Part shown: positions 49,101-58,188 of the stretch, piece by piece
Layout: every line of letters starts with the position of its first letter
How positions within the stretch are numbered: position 1 is the first letter of the stretch
Assembly: GCA_032622095.1 (NCBI GenBank)
Contig: CP136063.1
Location: forward strand, 25,360,987-25,424,986
Direction: 5' to 3'
From: Siphonodentalium dalli
Lineage: Eukaryota; Mollusca; Scaphopoda; Gadilida; Siphonodentaliidae
DNA: 64,000 bases
The notes under the pieces: generated by a model
Database searches by the model: none
Told to the model about the DNA's origin: nothing
What the model saw: the letters and a program-made list of their open reading frames with translations, nothing else
Position numbers and translations under genes: made by a program

Positions 49101-49569
49101 AAGTAACCGATAATGATTGGCCGATTTGACAGTATGGGTGGGTGGCCCGCCCCAAGTAACCGATAATGATTGGCTGATTTGACAGTATGGGTGGGTGGCC
49201 CGCCCCAAGTAACCAATAATGATTGGCCGATTTGACAGTATGGGTGGGTGGCCCGCCCCAAGTAACCGATAATGATTGGCCGATTTGACAGTATGGGTGG
49301 GTGGCCCGAATCAAGTAACCGATAATGATTGGCCGATTTGACAGTATGGGTGGGTGGCCCGAATCAAGTAACCGATAATGATTGGCCGATTTGACAGTAT
49401 GGGTGGCCCGCCCCAAGTAACCAATAATGATTGGCCGATTTGACAGTATGGGTGGGTGGCCCGAATCAAGTAACCGATAATGATTGGCTGATTTGACAGT
49501 ATGGGTGGGTGGCCCGCCCCAAGTAACCAATAATGATTGGCGGATTTGACAGTATGGGTGGGTGGCCCG
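43113..49569. repeat. Higher-order repeats, right group (offsets 1679 and 1311 bp)
   Basis: 43113-44006 and 44792-45681 correspond at an offset of 1679 bp, sharing the unusual junction CCAAGTAAAAATAATGATTG near 43536 and 45215. Further right, 46315 to about 48200 and 47682-49530 correspond at an offset of 1311 bp, sharing a CCCGACCCAAG variant near 47780 and 49092. These higher-order units are shorter than in the central group. Confidence 0.8.
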
Positions 49570-50694
49570 TAGTGCTGGGCGGTTTCCCGATTAATCGTCA
49601 ATACCCGGTTAATATTTCAATATCGTCAGTAATATCGTCTAAACTAAAATAATCGTAATATCGTCGGCAATAGAGGGTGCCAGACCATCATAAGCGTAAT
49701 AGCGTATACAAACAAATAGTTTAACTCAAGCCTAAATCGAGTTATTTAAGTTTTAAATTCCAACTAAATCCCCGTGTCCTGACTTTTTCAATATTCAATA
49801 ATCATAGTAAACAACGTTTAGGACGACTAACGAAATTAGGGGGATATGAAAACCCCGAATACGCCCCCCTTTCGCTCACAATATTACACAAACTCGCCGA
49901 CTTCCCTGCGTACTTTTTATTACAAGAGAATTCACCAAATGATTGAAGACTGATCGGGTGAATACCGTGATAGATCAATATGAATGTCAGTTTTGCCACG
50001 CCTCTTCCTTCAGTACAATGATGCACATGCACCGTCAATCAAAATAGTAAATGAGCGAAGATACCGCCCCCTTCTCGTCTAGAAGAAACCACTCACGGCG
50101 ATTGGTTAAAACCAATATTATAGAATTAGGGCTTCAAACCCGCCCAAAATACATGGTGTCCTTGCTTGGCCGAATTCCAAAAGTTATGTACTACGTGTGT
50201 GTGTGGACTTCGCTAAAATTTGTCTTGACGGTAAACCATATTCCATTTGTCAAGCGACGCAAGTGTCATCGGGAACAACATATGTATTTGCTCAACATAG
50301 TTGAATATACCGAGTTAGAAAAGGATACTATATAGTATAGAACACTTTAAGTTTTGGCATAGACTAGATAATGGTTTTATTAATTATCGGTATATACCAG
50401 AATTTGTCAAGTCACCGGAAAGAAATTGTCCGAATAGCGGAATTTAACCGGTGAATTTACTTTTCATTCCGAATATCGATCGATCATGAGGTTGTCACTG
50501 GTTGAAAGGTTGTGTATGTTATTATTGACGTCAACTTGTCAAAATTAATGACAATGATGTGATTCTAGCGAACAGTGAGAAACTGTTTACGTTACTAGTA
50601 TCTGATGTTTTAAAAAACCGCGATTATATCGTTAACCGCGGTTTTAATTTCCAAAAATCACGGTTTTTATTTTCGTTAATATCGTCCAGCCCTA
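49570..50694. mobile_element. Non-autonomous hAT-like transposon 1, 1125 bp
   Basis: The left end is TAGTGCTGGGCGGTTT; the right end in reverse complement is TAGGGCTGGACGATAT. The 8 bp directly outside each end are identical: GTGGCCCG at 49562-49569 and 50695-50702. That sequence is part of a satellite unit, so the duplication was created by insertion into the array. An 8-bp duplication with TAGNGCTGG-type ends fits the hAT superfamily. Frames inside (49802-50038 minus, 50051-50335 plus) show no transposase or BED-finger motif, so the element probably depended on an enzyme made elsewhere. Confidence 0.85.
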
Positions 50695-51515
50695 GTGGCC
50701 CGCCCCAAGTAACCGATAATGATTGGCCGATTTGACAGTATGGGTGGGTAGCCCGCCCCAAGTAACCAATAATGATTGGCCGATTTGACAGTATGGGTGG
50801 GTTGCCCGTCCCAAGTAACCAATAATGATTGGCCGATTTGACAGTATGGGTGGGTGGCAATCAAGTAACCAATAATGATTGACCAATTTGACAGTATGGG
50901 TGGGTGGCCCGACCCAAGTAACCAATAATGATTGGCCGATTTGACAGTATGGGTGGGTGGCAATCAAGTAACCGATAATGATTGGCCGATTTGACAGTAT
51001 GGGTGGGAGGCAATCAAGTAACCGATAATGACTGGCCGATTTGACAGTATGGGTGGGAGGCCCGCCCCAAGTAACCAATAATGATTGGCGGATTTGACAG
51101 TATGGGTGGGTGGCCCGAATCAAGTAACCGATAATGATTGGCCGATTTGACAGTATGGGTGGGTGGCCCGCCCCAAGTAACCGATAATGATTGGCCGATT
51201 TGACAGTATGGGTGGGTGGCCCGAATCAAGTAACCGATAATGATTGGCCGATTTGACAGTATGGGTGGGTGGTCCGAATCAAGTAACCGATAATGATTGG
51301 CCGATTTGACAGTATGGGTGGGTAGCCCGCCCCAAGTAACCGATAATGATTGGCCGATTTGACAGTATGGGTGGGTGGCCCGCCCCAAGTAACCGATAAT
51401 GATTGGCTGATTTGACAGTATGGGTGGGTGGCCCGCCCCAAGTAACCGATAATGATTGGCCGATTTGACAGTATGGGTGGGTGGCCCGAATCAAGTAACC
51501 GATAATGATTGGCCG
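50695..51515. repeat. 53-bp satellite, middle block between the two hAT elements
   Basis: About 15 units continue the array. They include ACTGGCCGATTT and GACCAATTTGACAG variants also present at about 43920-45760, so this block resembles the right group more than the centre. Confidence 0.95.
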
Positions 51516-52603
51516 TAGTGATGTTCCGATAATGAAAAAGCTTATCGGACCGATTTCCGATAACTGGAGGCACAATCGGCCGATTTCCGATTCCGATTCC
51601 GATGTTTATATATATTGTGCGTTTGTTCCTATAATGGACTTATATACACCCAATGCACTCCATATCCCGCATAGTTTCAAAGCCAAATACATCAAAGAAA
51701 TATATACACACTGTCGTGACAGTATTTCTGACGACGTCGGTTGTGTGCTTCCTTTGATGTATACCGGTAGTTGTTTTGACAAAGAGATCAAAGGTGCCGA
51801 CTCAGAGTAACGTTATGACCATGTGTGGAACACTTGCATGCAGAGTAAAAGTCTTGATTGAATACTTGTAAGTTGCAACAATGTATGGAATGGCGATGAT
51901 TATTAACTAAATTTTGATTGATGGATAATAATTGCTGTCATATTTGTCTGAGATTTCCCAAGTTTCCATTGGTCACACCTTTTATCTTTTAACAACTCTG
52001 AAGCTTTTATAGTTCCGCCTGCTCAATTTTTGTTTCGCAAGTTCAACGTGGAGCTAAGTGTATTTCATAGCATACGTTGTACAGACGAAAAAGCTAATTA
52101 TGCCCCTACTAACATTGATCGTTATTGAAGACAGTTCTGATAACAACTGTATTATTTCATTCAGTGTGTGCTTCAAATTATTGACATACCATGTGACGTC
52201 ACATGACACGTGCTCTAGAGGAAGCCTCACTGTAATCAGGTCAGCTTTTTAATTAAAGCTTTCTTTGAATCTATTTCGTGTCAACGCGATTGAACCAATA
52301 ACTTCATATTACACGGGATGTCGGGCATGTGTATTGCCATTCTTATAATATATCATCATATCAGACTGCTTTGATGATGCCAATGGCTTCTTTTTAGGCT
52401 GTTACAACTGCGTTTTACATTCAATACTACAGTTGTATTGCGTATGTTTATTAAAGCGTGCACATTGCGCTTAGATACTAGAACGTTTTTATTTATTTTG
52501 ACAATCGGTAAAAGCCGATGTTCAACTGCGAGGTACGATTAATTTCCGATGGGCTATTATCGGCCGATGGCCGATTCCGATTCCGATTATCGGAACATCA
52601 CTA
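51516..52603. mobile_element. Non-autonomous hAT-like transposon 2, 1088 bp
   Basis: Perfect 18-bp inverted ends: TAGTGATGTTCCGATAAT on the left and ATTATCGGAACATCACTA on the right. The flanking 8-bp duplication ATTGGCCG (51508-51515 and 52604-52611) is satellite sequence. Subterminal copies of CCGATTCCGATTCCGAT-like sequence lie near both ends. No transposase ORF was recognised; the frames at 51505-51810 and 52058-52252 have no domain. Its ends differ from transposon 1 beyond TAGTG, so the two are separate families and separate insertions. Confidence 0.88.
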
Positions 52604-53395
52604 ATTGGCCGATTTGACAGTATGGGTGGGTGGCCCGAATCAAGTAACCGATAATGATTGGCCGATTTGACAGTATGGGTGGCCCGCCCCAAGTAACCAA
52701 TAATGATTGGCCGATTTGACAGTATGGGTGGGTGGCCCGAATCAAGTAACCGATAATGATTGGCTGATTTGACAGTATGGGTGGGTGGCCCGCCCCAAGT
52801 AACCAATAATGATTGGCGGATTTGACAGTATGGGTGGGTGGCCCGCCCCAAGTAACCGATAATGATTGGCCGATTTGACAGTATGGGTGGGTAGCCCGCC
52901 CCAAGTAACCGATAATGATTGGCCGATTTGACAGTATGGGTGGGTGGCCCGCCCCAAGTAACCAATAATGATTGGCCGATTTGACAGTATGGGTGGGTGG
53001 CCCGCCCCATGTAACCGATAATGATTGGCCGATTTGACAGTATGGGTGGGTGGCCCGAATCAAGTAACCGATAATTATTGGCCGATTTGACAGTATGGGT
53101 GGGTGGCCCGAATCAAGTAACCGATAATAATTGGCCGATTTGACAGTATGGGAGGGTGGCCCGCCCCAAGTAACCGATAATGATTGGCCGATTTGACAGT
53201 ATGGGTGGGTGGCCCGAATCAAGTAACCGATAATGATTGGCCGATTTTACAGTATGGGTGTGGGGCCCGCCCCAAGTAACCGATAATGATTGGCCGATTT
53301 GACAGTATGGGTGGGTGGCCCGACCCAAGTAACCGATAATGATTGGCCGATTTGACAGTATGGGTGGGTGGCCCGCCCCAAGTAACCAATAATGA
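52604..53395. repeat. 53-bp satellite, right end block
   Basis: About 15 units with more private substitutions than the centre (TAATTATTGG, GGGAGGGTGG, CCCATGTAACC, GTGTGGGGCCC). The array stops inside a unit at CCAATAATGA. Higher divergence at an array edge is the usual pattern when homogenisation is weaker there. Confidence 0.95.
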
Positions 53396-54844
53396 GAAAT
53401 ATATAAATATATAAATAAAACTTCCATGTTATAATGTTATCATAACATGGCATAAATATCTCGATATACAAATTAGAATAAAAGGTCGGCCGACCACAGT
53501 GTCCCCCGACAACGTGGCAAGTCGATGGCTTTTCCACTCTCGTCGCTGTTCATGAAATAAACAAGAGATAGATATTGGCCGACTTTTAATCGTTCTGAAT
53601 TTGGTTGCTGACAGGGACTTTGGTTTATTCCCCCGAGTCGGCGTCGGGCCGGAGTATGACATTTTTTGACACCACGACAAATGTGAGAATTGAATATGTT
53701 TCACTGCATAAAATAATTAATTCATATCACCAATATATTTCTACAACCTGTTAAAAGTATTGTACAACATTTAATGTTTGTGAAGTGGATAGTGAAGCGT
53801 GAAATTCAAGATTTAGCTCGGGTACACTTTTTCTTGGAGTACACTTTTTAGTGTGTTTTCGAAGTAAAAATGCTATTAAAAAGTATGTTAGTAATTTTTT
53901 CGGTAAAATTTTTATCACATATTGAATAAATTGGCATAGTAGCATATAATTTAGCAAAAGAAATTTGTTTTTCCATAAAGTAGAAAAGATATGCAACATA
54001 ATATCTTCCGAGTACACATTTTCTCCGAGTCGGAGCCGGAGTACACTTTTTAGTGACCATCTTTAATTACTACTAAACAATCGCCAACAAAGCGTCACCC
54101 AGGATGGTGCAGACAACTGTGCCCGTGGTCTGTGCTATTGATAATGTCTTACTACTATTCGAAATGCGCTTTTCTCGTGGTATGACGATAATCGATGGAG
54201 GTGTGTAAATCACATTAAAAACGTAGCTCAATCGGGCTACAATAGACAAAACGAGCTACGTAGACCGTTTTGGATGTGTGCCCGACCTGATATTTTAGTT
54301 TGATAACAAAGGATATTCTATCCGCTGCCGAATTGTGCTATTTTTATTGGAAAAGGACACGTAATTGCTTAAAATAGCGGTGTTTACCATTACCTTAAGT
54401 CACGAGACTCTGGAGATTTCCTGTGATGTCATCATTTACCGACTTCCGGAAATACGCGAGTTATCGTTCTTCTTCGGGGTTGCCCATTGCTACTGATAAA
54501 ACGATTATCGTGCGCGGCAAGAATGATGAGGGTTAGGGAAGGGGCCCAAACCACTCCTTTCACGCTAGGGACATACTTATTAAATGATCAGGCAGTATCA
54601 CATCGTAGTCAATGCCCAGAACATAACAGTCAGGATTATTACGAGCACGTGCGATCTTACTTTGTATCTCAATTAAACTTATATAGAAAAGTTGGTTCGT
54701 ATCATCAACACCATGCAAAGGGCGTTAACTAATCTAACAGTGCCGTCATCAATACTACAACAATGATGACGCAAAACTTCAATTGTGATACCGGTACGTG
54801 TATAAGTAAAAAACATGCACATTTAAAAATATATCTCAACTACT
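53396..54844. other. Unassigned right flank of the satellite
   Basis: Contains a palindrome (CCATGTTAT ... ATAACATGG, about 53424-53450), two exact copies of GAGTACACTTTTTAGTG (53837-53853 and 54039-54055), and an inverted pair ACGTAGCTC/GAGCTACGT near 54221 and 54254. The 81-codon frame at 54487-54732 has no recognised domain. No gene is called. Confidence 0.5.
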
Positions 54845-55002
54845 AAGGTTTAATTAAATAGCCTGTAATTTACTGGCAAGGTTCAATTAAATAGCCTGTA
54901 ACTTACTGGTAAGGTTTAATTAATAGCCTGTAATTTACTGAGGTTCAATTAAATAGCCTGTAACTTACTGAGGCTCAATTAAATAGCATGTAACTTACTG
55001 GT
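54845..55002. repeat. 33-bp tandem repeat, 5 copies
   Basis: Units AAGGTTCAATTAAATAGCCT then GTAACTTACTGGT at 54845, 54878, 54911, 54941 and 54971. Later copies are 30-32 bp owing to small deletions. C/T changes alternate between copies. Confidence 0.92.
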
Positions 55003-56042
55003 AAGGTTTTGATTAATTTAACCTATTACCTATTCTTCATAAAACTGAACTCCAAAATGTGTGCATTCGTGATGCATTACAGTATCCCTGATCCATCTGT
55101 TTAATACCTGGGACTGCGACATTTAAATACGGGGTAATGTTTACTGGTAATGAGTGAGGGAGTTTACTTACAATTCATTGTGATTTAAAGATTTAATCTT
55201 GGCCTACTATATAATTATATATGTACACACATCTTACATCACACAAAGAATTAACCAAAAGCACACAATACTACATAACAATATGTAAACCAATATAACC
55301 AAATATATCATACTCACAAGCCGCCTCATACTCACAAGCGTTACTGCTCCCTATCTCCAATTAAAATTCCCCATGCTATAGAGACTATAATATAATTATA
55401 TGTTATAATGTTAATATGCCGAAAAAGGTATTCTATATAAAACATATTACCAATTCCAAAACTATAAGGGTGTGAGGGTGGGTTGGTGTGTTCCCGATGC
55501 CCTGAGCGGTTGAAAAAGAAATGGTCGAATAGAAGCGTGCACGTATATTGTACGTTTTCTCCGTCACGCGGTAAGCGTCCAATCGGCTACCTGGTAGCAG
55601 CATGCCGATGGATGAATGGATAAACAACATATTTAGGTCATCCCTAACAAACATGATTGGGAGTGAATTGCAGTTCGTGCATTTCACAATAATGTGACCT
55701 TACGGCAAACCCAATGTTTTGATGTGTTTGTCTCCCCCACCCTATATATATGTAAACGATACCAATGTTTGTGGCCCCCGACAGTAATATCCCACACTCA
55801 TTAGCCATTTTGACAGTGTGTCGTAACACCGCCAAAATGTACAACTGTACGTTATACTTCTAATTTTTGTAAATCTCATTGATATACCAATAGACATATA
55901 CATTTTACAATAATTATTTCTGGGTAACTGTTTAGAGTAAAATATGTAGCCTATTGAACTTTGCAGACAGAGTAGATAATGTGCAAAGTAAATGTCAAAA
56001 TATTAAATGACTGATGAGACTAAAATAAGAGAAGCCTATATA
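55003..56042. other. Unassigned AT-rich sequence
   Basis: No gene recognised. Minus-strand frames at 55433-55687 and 55644-55844 have no domain and overlap each other. Confidence 0.5.
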
Positions 56043-56049
56043 GTTGTAA

Positions 56050-56410
56050 TGCTTAAATATAATGTCATTAGACTTAAGCATAATGATATTATGCTTAAGT
56101 GAATGCCATTACTCTTAAGCATAATGGAATTTGTATTTCAATTAAGCGTAATGGCATTATTCATTAAGCATAATTCAAATTCCATATCTCAAAACTCCCC
56201 TTGAGCTGAAATGGATGCAGCCAATTACTGATGCTAGTAACTTTTAATTAAATTAATATATATCAACCTTAGATAACATTATATGTAAGGTAGTGATGCT
56301 ATGAAAACCTATAACGATTAGGTGTAATGGCATTATGCTTAAGCGTATTGGAGTTGTGAGTGAGACTACTACGCTTAAGTGTAATAGCATTACGCTTAAG
56401 CGTAATTAGC
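56050..56410. repeat. Cluster of TTAAGC palindromic motifs
   Basis: Motifs of the type CATTATGCTTAAGCRTAATG occur many times in both orientations at 56050-56180 and 56320-56410, with about 140 bp of other sequence between. Several are perfect dyads around CTTAAG (for example TTACGCTTAAGCGTAA near 56392-56407). Spacing is irregular. Confidence 0.7.
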
Positions 56411-56464
56411 TATTAAATCTGAATGTGGCCTCCCATAACAACGAGCTTATACTTATATTGCGTT

Positions 56465-56972
56465 AGAGTTCTTGACGATCACCCGTGTTGATTCTCTTAT
56501 GTCTAGCGAGATATCCAGAGCTTTCGTGTGAATCAACCCTTGTGTGAATTATCTTATGTTTCATCAGATTACTCGGGCAAACAACGATTTCTCGTATATA
56601 TTGCACTTGAAATGCCGATCACCAGTGTGGACTCTCTTATGAATAATCAAATGGGCAGAACGTGCGAATACTTTGCCACATAAATCACACTCGTGTGCAT
56701 GTATGTATTTTCCTATGTTGCGTCAGAGTACTTGACTGAGTGAACGATTTCTCACATATATCACACTGATATGGCCGATCACCTGTGTGGGTCCTCTTAT
56801 GAGCAATCATATGGTCAGATCGTGCAAACTCTTTCCCATATATACTGCACTCGTGAGCGTCATAGTCTGAATGAATTTTCCCACATATATCGCAAAGAAA
56901 ATGTCGATCGGCAGTGTGTATTTTATTATGTGAAATCATACGGTATGTCCAGTGCGTGTGCGAAAACATCAA
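56465..56972 (-). pseudogene. Broken C2H2 zinc-finger array
   Basis: Read on the minus strand from 56972. One finger is intact in [21 protein letters not shown] (C-x2-C-x12-H-x3-H), preceded by the usual linker type (HTGDRPYQ). Before it, a finger has lost its second cysteine (CSIY for CxxC), and the first one keeps CDIC but has lost its histidine half. A stop at 56685 follows the intact finger. In another phase a further intact finger appears ([21 protein letters not shown], about 56615-56690). Degenerate remnants then carry a stop near 56550 and end with HKRINTGDR near 56480. C2H2 arrays bind DNA or RNA; this one has a frame break, lost metal ligands and an internal stop, so I call it a pseudogene. 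It could also be a 3' exon with decayed ends. Confidence 0.7.
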
Positions 56973-57145
56973 AGTCAGACCTTTAGTGTCACAGTAGTTG
57001 TTCCAATGAAGGAGTGGACAGTCTGATAGTGATAGTATACATTACATGTATGTATATGTATAGGTAATGCGGGGCATAATGCAACACATAAGCACATTAG
57101 ACCCCACCATTTCACTAAAACGATGGAAGTGCACACATTATTAAA

Positions 57146-57578
57146 TTAAAAGTTAGATAAATATTTCCACGATACATATTAAAATTTAAATAGTTGCGTG
57201 GGTATAAAATAATAAATATGAACTGAAGACCCCTGTTCGGAAAAGCTTAATTTGTAGCAATTAATATTGATTTTATTTAGAATATTTAACTGGGACCGTT
57301 TATGTGTCTATTTTTAGAACAGACCATTCGGATGATACCATATTGCGATATAGAGCACTGGGCTGTTCCTATGGCTACGCACCGAAAGTCAAATGTCTCA
57401 GATTGATTGTTTGTATTGTTTTGTTCCATAGTTATAAGCGATAATGAGTATAATTAACGTTTATTTGTGACAAAATTGTACAATAAAATTTCTGGTCAGG
57501 AGTCATCGATTCAGATCTAATATTGTATACCCCGGTAACTATATAAAACATGTTTACAAAGAGATAATCCACCTTTAA
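57146..57578 (+). mobile_element. Foldback/long-TIR element, copy 2 of 3 (internally deleted)
   Basis: Collinear with 10587-11122: TTGCGTGGGTATAAAATAAT, then GAAGACCCCTGTTCGGAAA, then GATGATACCATATTGCGATA, ending GATAATCCACCTTTAA. The right arm is shorter than in copy 1: the part containing CAGTAACCACTATTGTTCG and TTCGAATATT is missing, and sequence resumes at GGAGTCATCGATTCAGATC. TTAA occurs at both ends. Confidence 0.75.
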
Positions 57579-57862
57579 TACTCACACTTACCTGGAAAGC
57601 ACCAATTTCTGAACACCATTACTCCCCGTACACGGGGCACAATGAGACATATTTGACATTACAATATCAGCAGACACCGAACTTATTAAATGCAAGAAGA
57701 TCTGCAGTTTCTTTTCTTTTGTGGATTGAAAGAATGTATAAGCGTTATTTGAAGTTATAGCAGCAGACCAATGAGAAATTTTATTGATATATATGGCAGT
57801 ATATGGCGGGTAAAAATAGCACCATAAAGTTGTGATTTCAGGAAAATGGCCGGGGTATAGGG
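57579..57862. other. Spacer between two inverted foldback copies
   Basis: About 280 bp with no gene recognised; includes GTACACGGGG and a run of ATATATGGCAGTATATGGCG. Copies 2 and 3 of the foldback family face each other across it. Confidence 0.5.
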
Positions 57863-58188
57863 TTAAAGGTGGATTATCTCTTTGTAAACATGTATTATAT
57901 AGATACCAGGATATAAAATATTAGATTTGAATCGAAGACTCCTGTCCGGAAATGCTTCTATCGATTAATATTAATTTTATTTCGAATATTTTCTGGTCTC
58001 AAAAGGTGTATTTTTTTCAGCTAACGAACAATAGTGGTTACTGTTGACAGAGACCAGAAATTTTATTTAACAATTTTGTCATAAATAAACGTTAATTATA
58101 CTTATTTGCGCCATTTATCTGTGGAACAAAACAATACAAACAACCAATCTGGGACATTTGACTTTCGTTGCGTAGCCGTAGGAACATC
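57863..58188 (-). mobile_element. Foldback/long-TIR element, copy 3 of 3 (inverted, truncated)
   Basis: Begins TTAAAGGTGGATTATCTC, the inverted end of copy 1. It continues through GAAGACTCCTGTCCGGAAAT, TTCGAATATTTTCTGGTCTC and the ACGAACAATAGTGGTTACTG segment that copy 2 lacks. It stops within the central region at AGGAACATCCCTC, so the far arm is missing. Confidence 0.75.

Larger units (their letters stand above)
14346..49569. repeat. 53-bp satellite array, main block
   Basis: About 35.2 kb of head-to-tail units. The unit reads ATTGGCCGATTTGACAGTAT, then GGGTGGGTGGCCCGCCCCAA, then GTAACCGATAATG (53 bp). Type A carries CCCGCCCCAAG and type B CCCGAATCAAG. Common changes are ACCGATAATG or ACCAATAATG, and GGCCGATTT, GGCTGATTT or GGCGGATTT. 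Length variants recur: GGCAATCAAG (3 bp shorter), GTATGGGTGGCCC (4 bp shorter), ACCGATGATTGG (3 bp shorter) and AGCCCGCCCAAG (1 bp shorter). Long minus-strand frames run through it (for example 458 codons at 30557-31933). They reflect lack of stops rather than a gene: type A has no stop in any minus-strand frame, type B has one TGA in one frame, the consensus has no minus-strand ATG, and the apparent starts checked are TTG. No function is visible; centromeric or heterochromatic roles are possible but unproven. Confidence 0.97.

Noticed and set aside
49802-50335. Transposase gene inside hAT element 1
   Set aside because: Both frames are short, on opposite strands, and show no BED finger, DDE or C-terminal dimerisation motif.
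14346-53395. CRISPR array
   Set aside because: Units abut directly with no unique spacers, no cas genes are present, and the context is eukaryotic.
14346-53395. Calling the satellite a centromere or telomere
   Set aside because: No telomeric repeat, and no centromere-protein box that I can recognise. Array size alone does not establish function.
14325-53427. More than a hundred long minus-strand reading frames (up to 458 codons) as a repetitive protein-gene family
   Set aside because: They are the same 53-bp satellite read in three phases. The consensus has no ATG on that strand, the apparent starts checked are TTG codons, and frames end wherever a type B unit or indel falls.
54487-54732. 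81-codon plus-strand ORF as a gene
   Set aside because: No recognisable domain and no supporting context.
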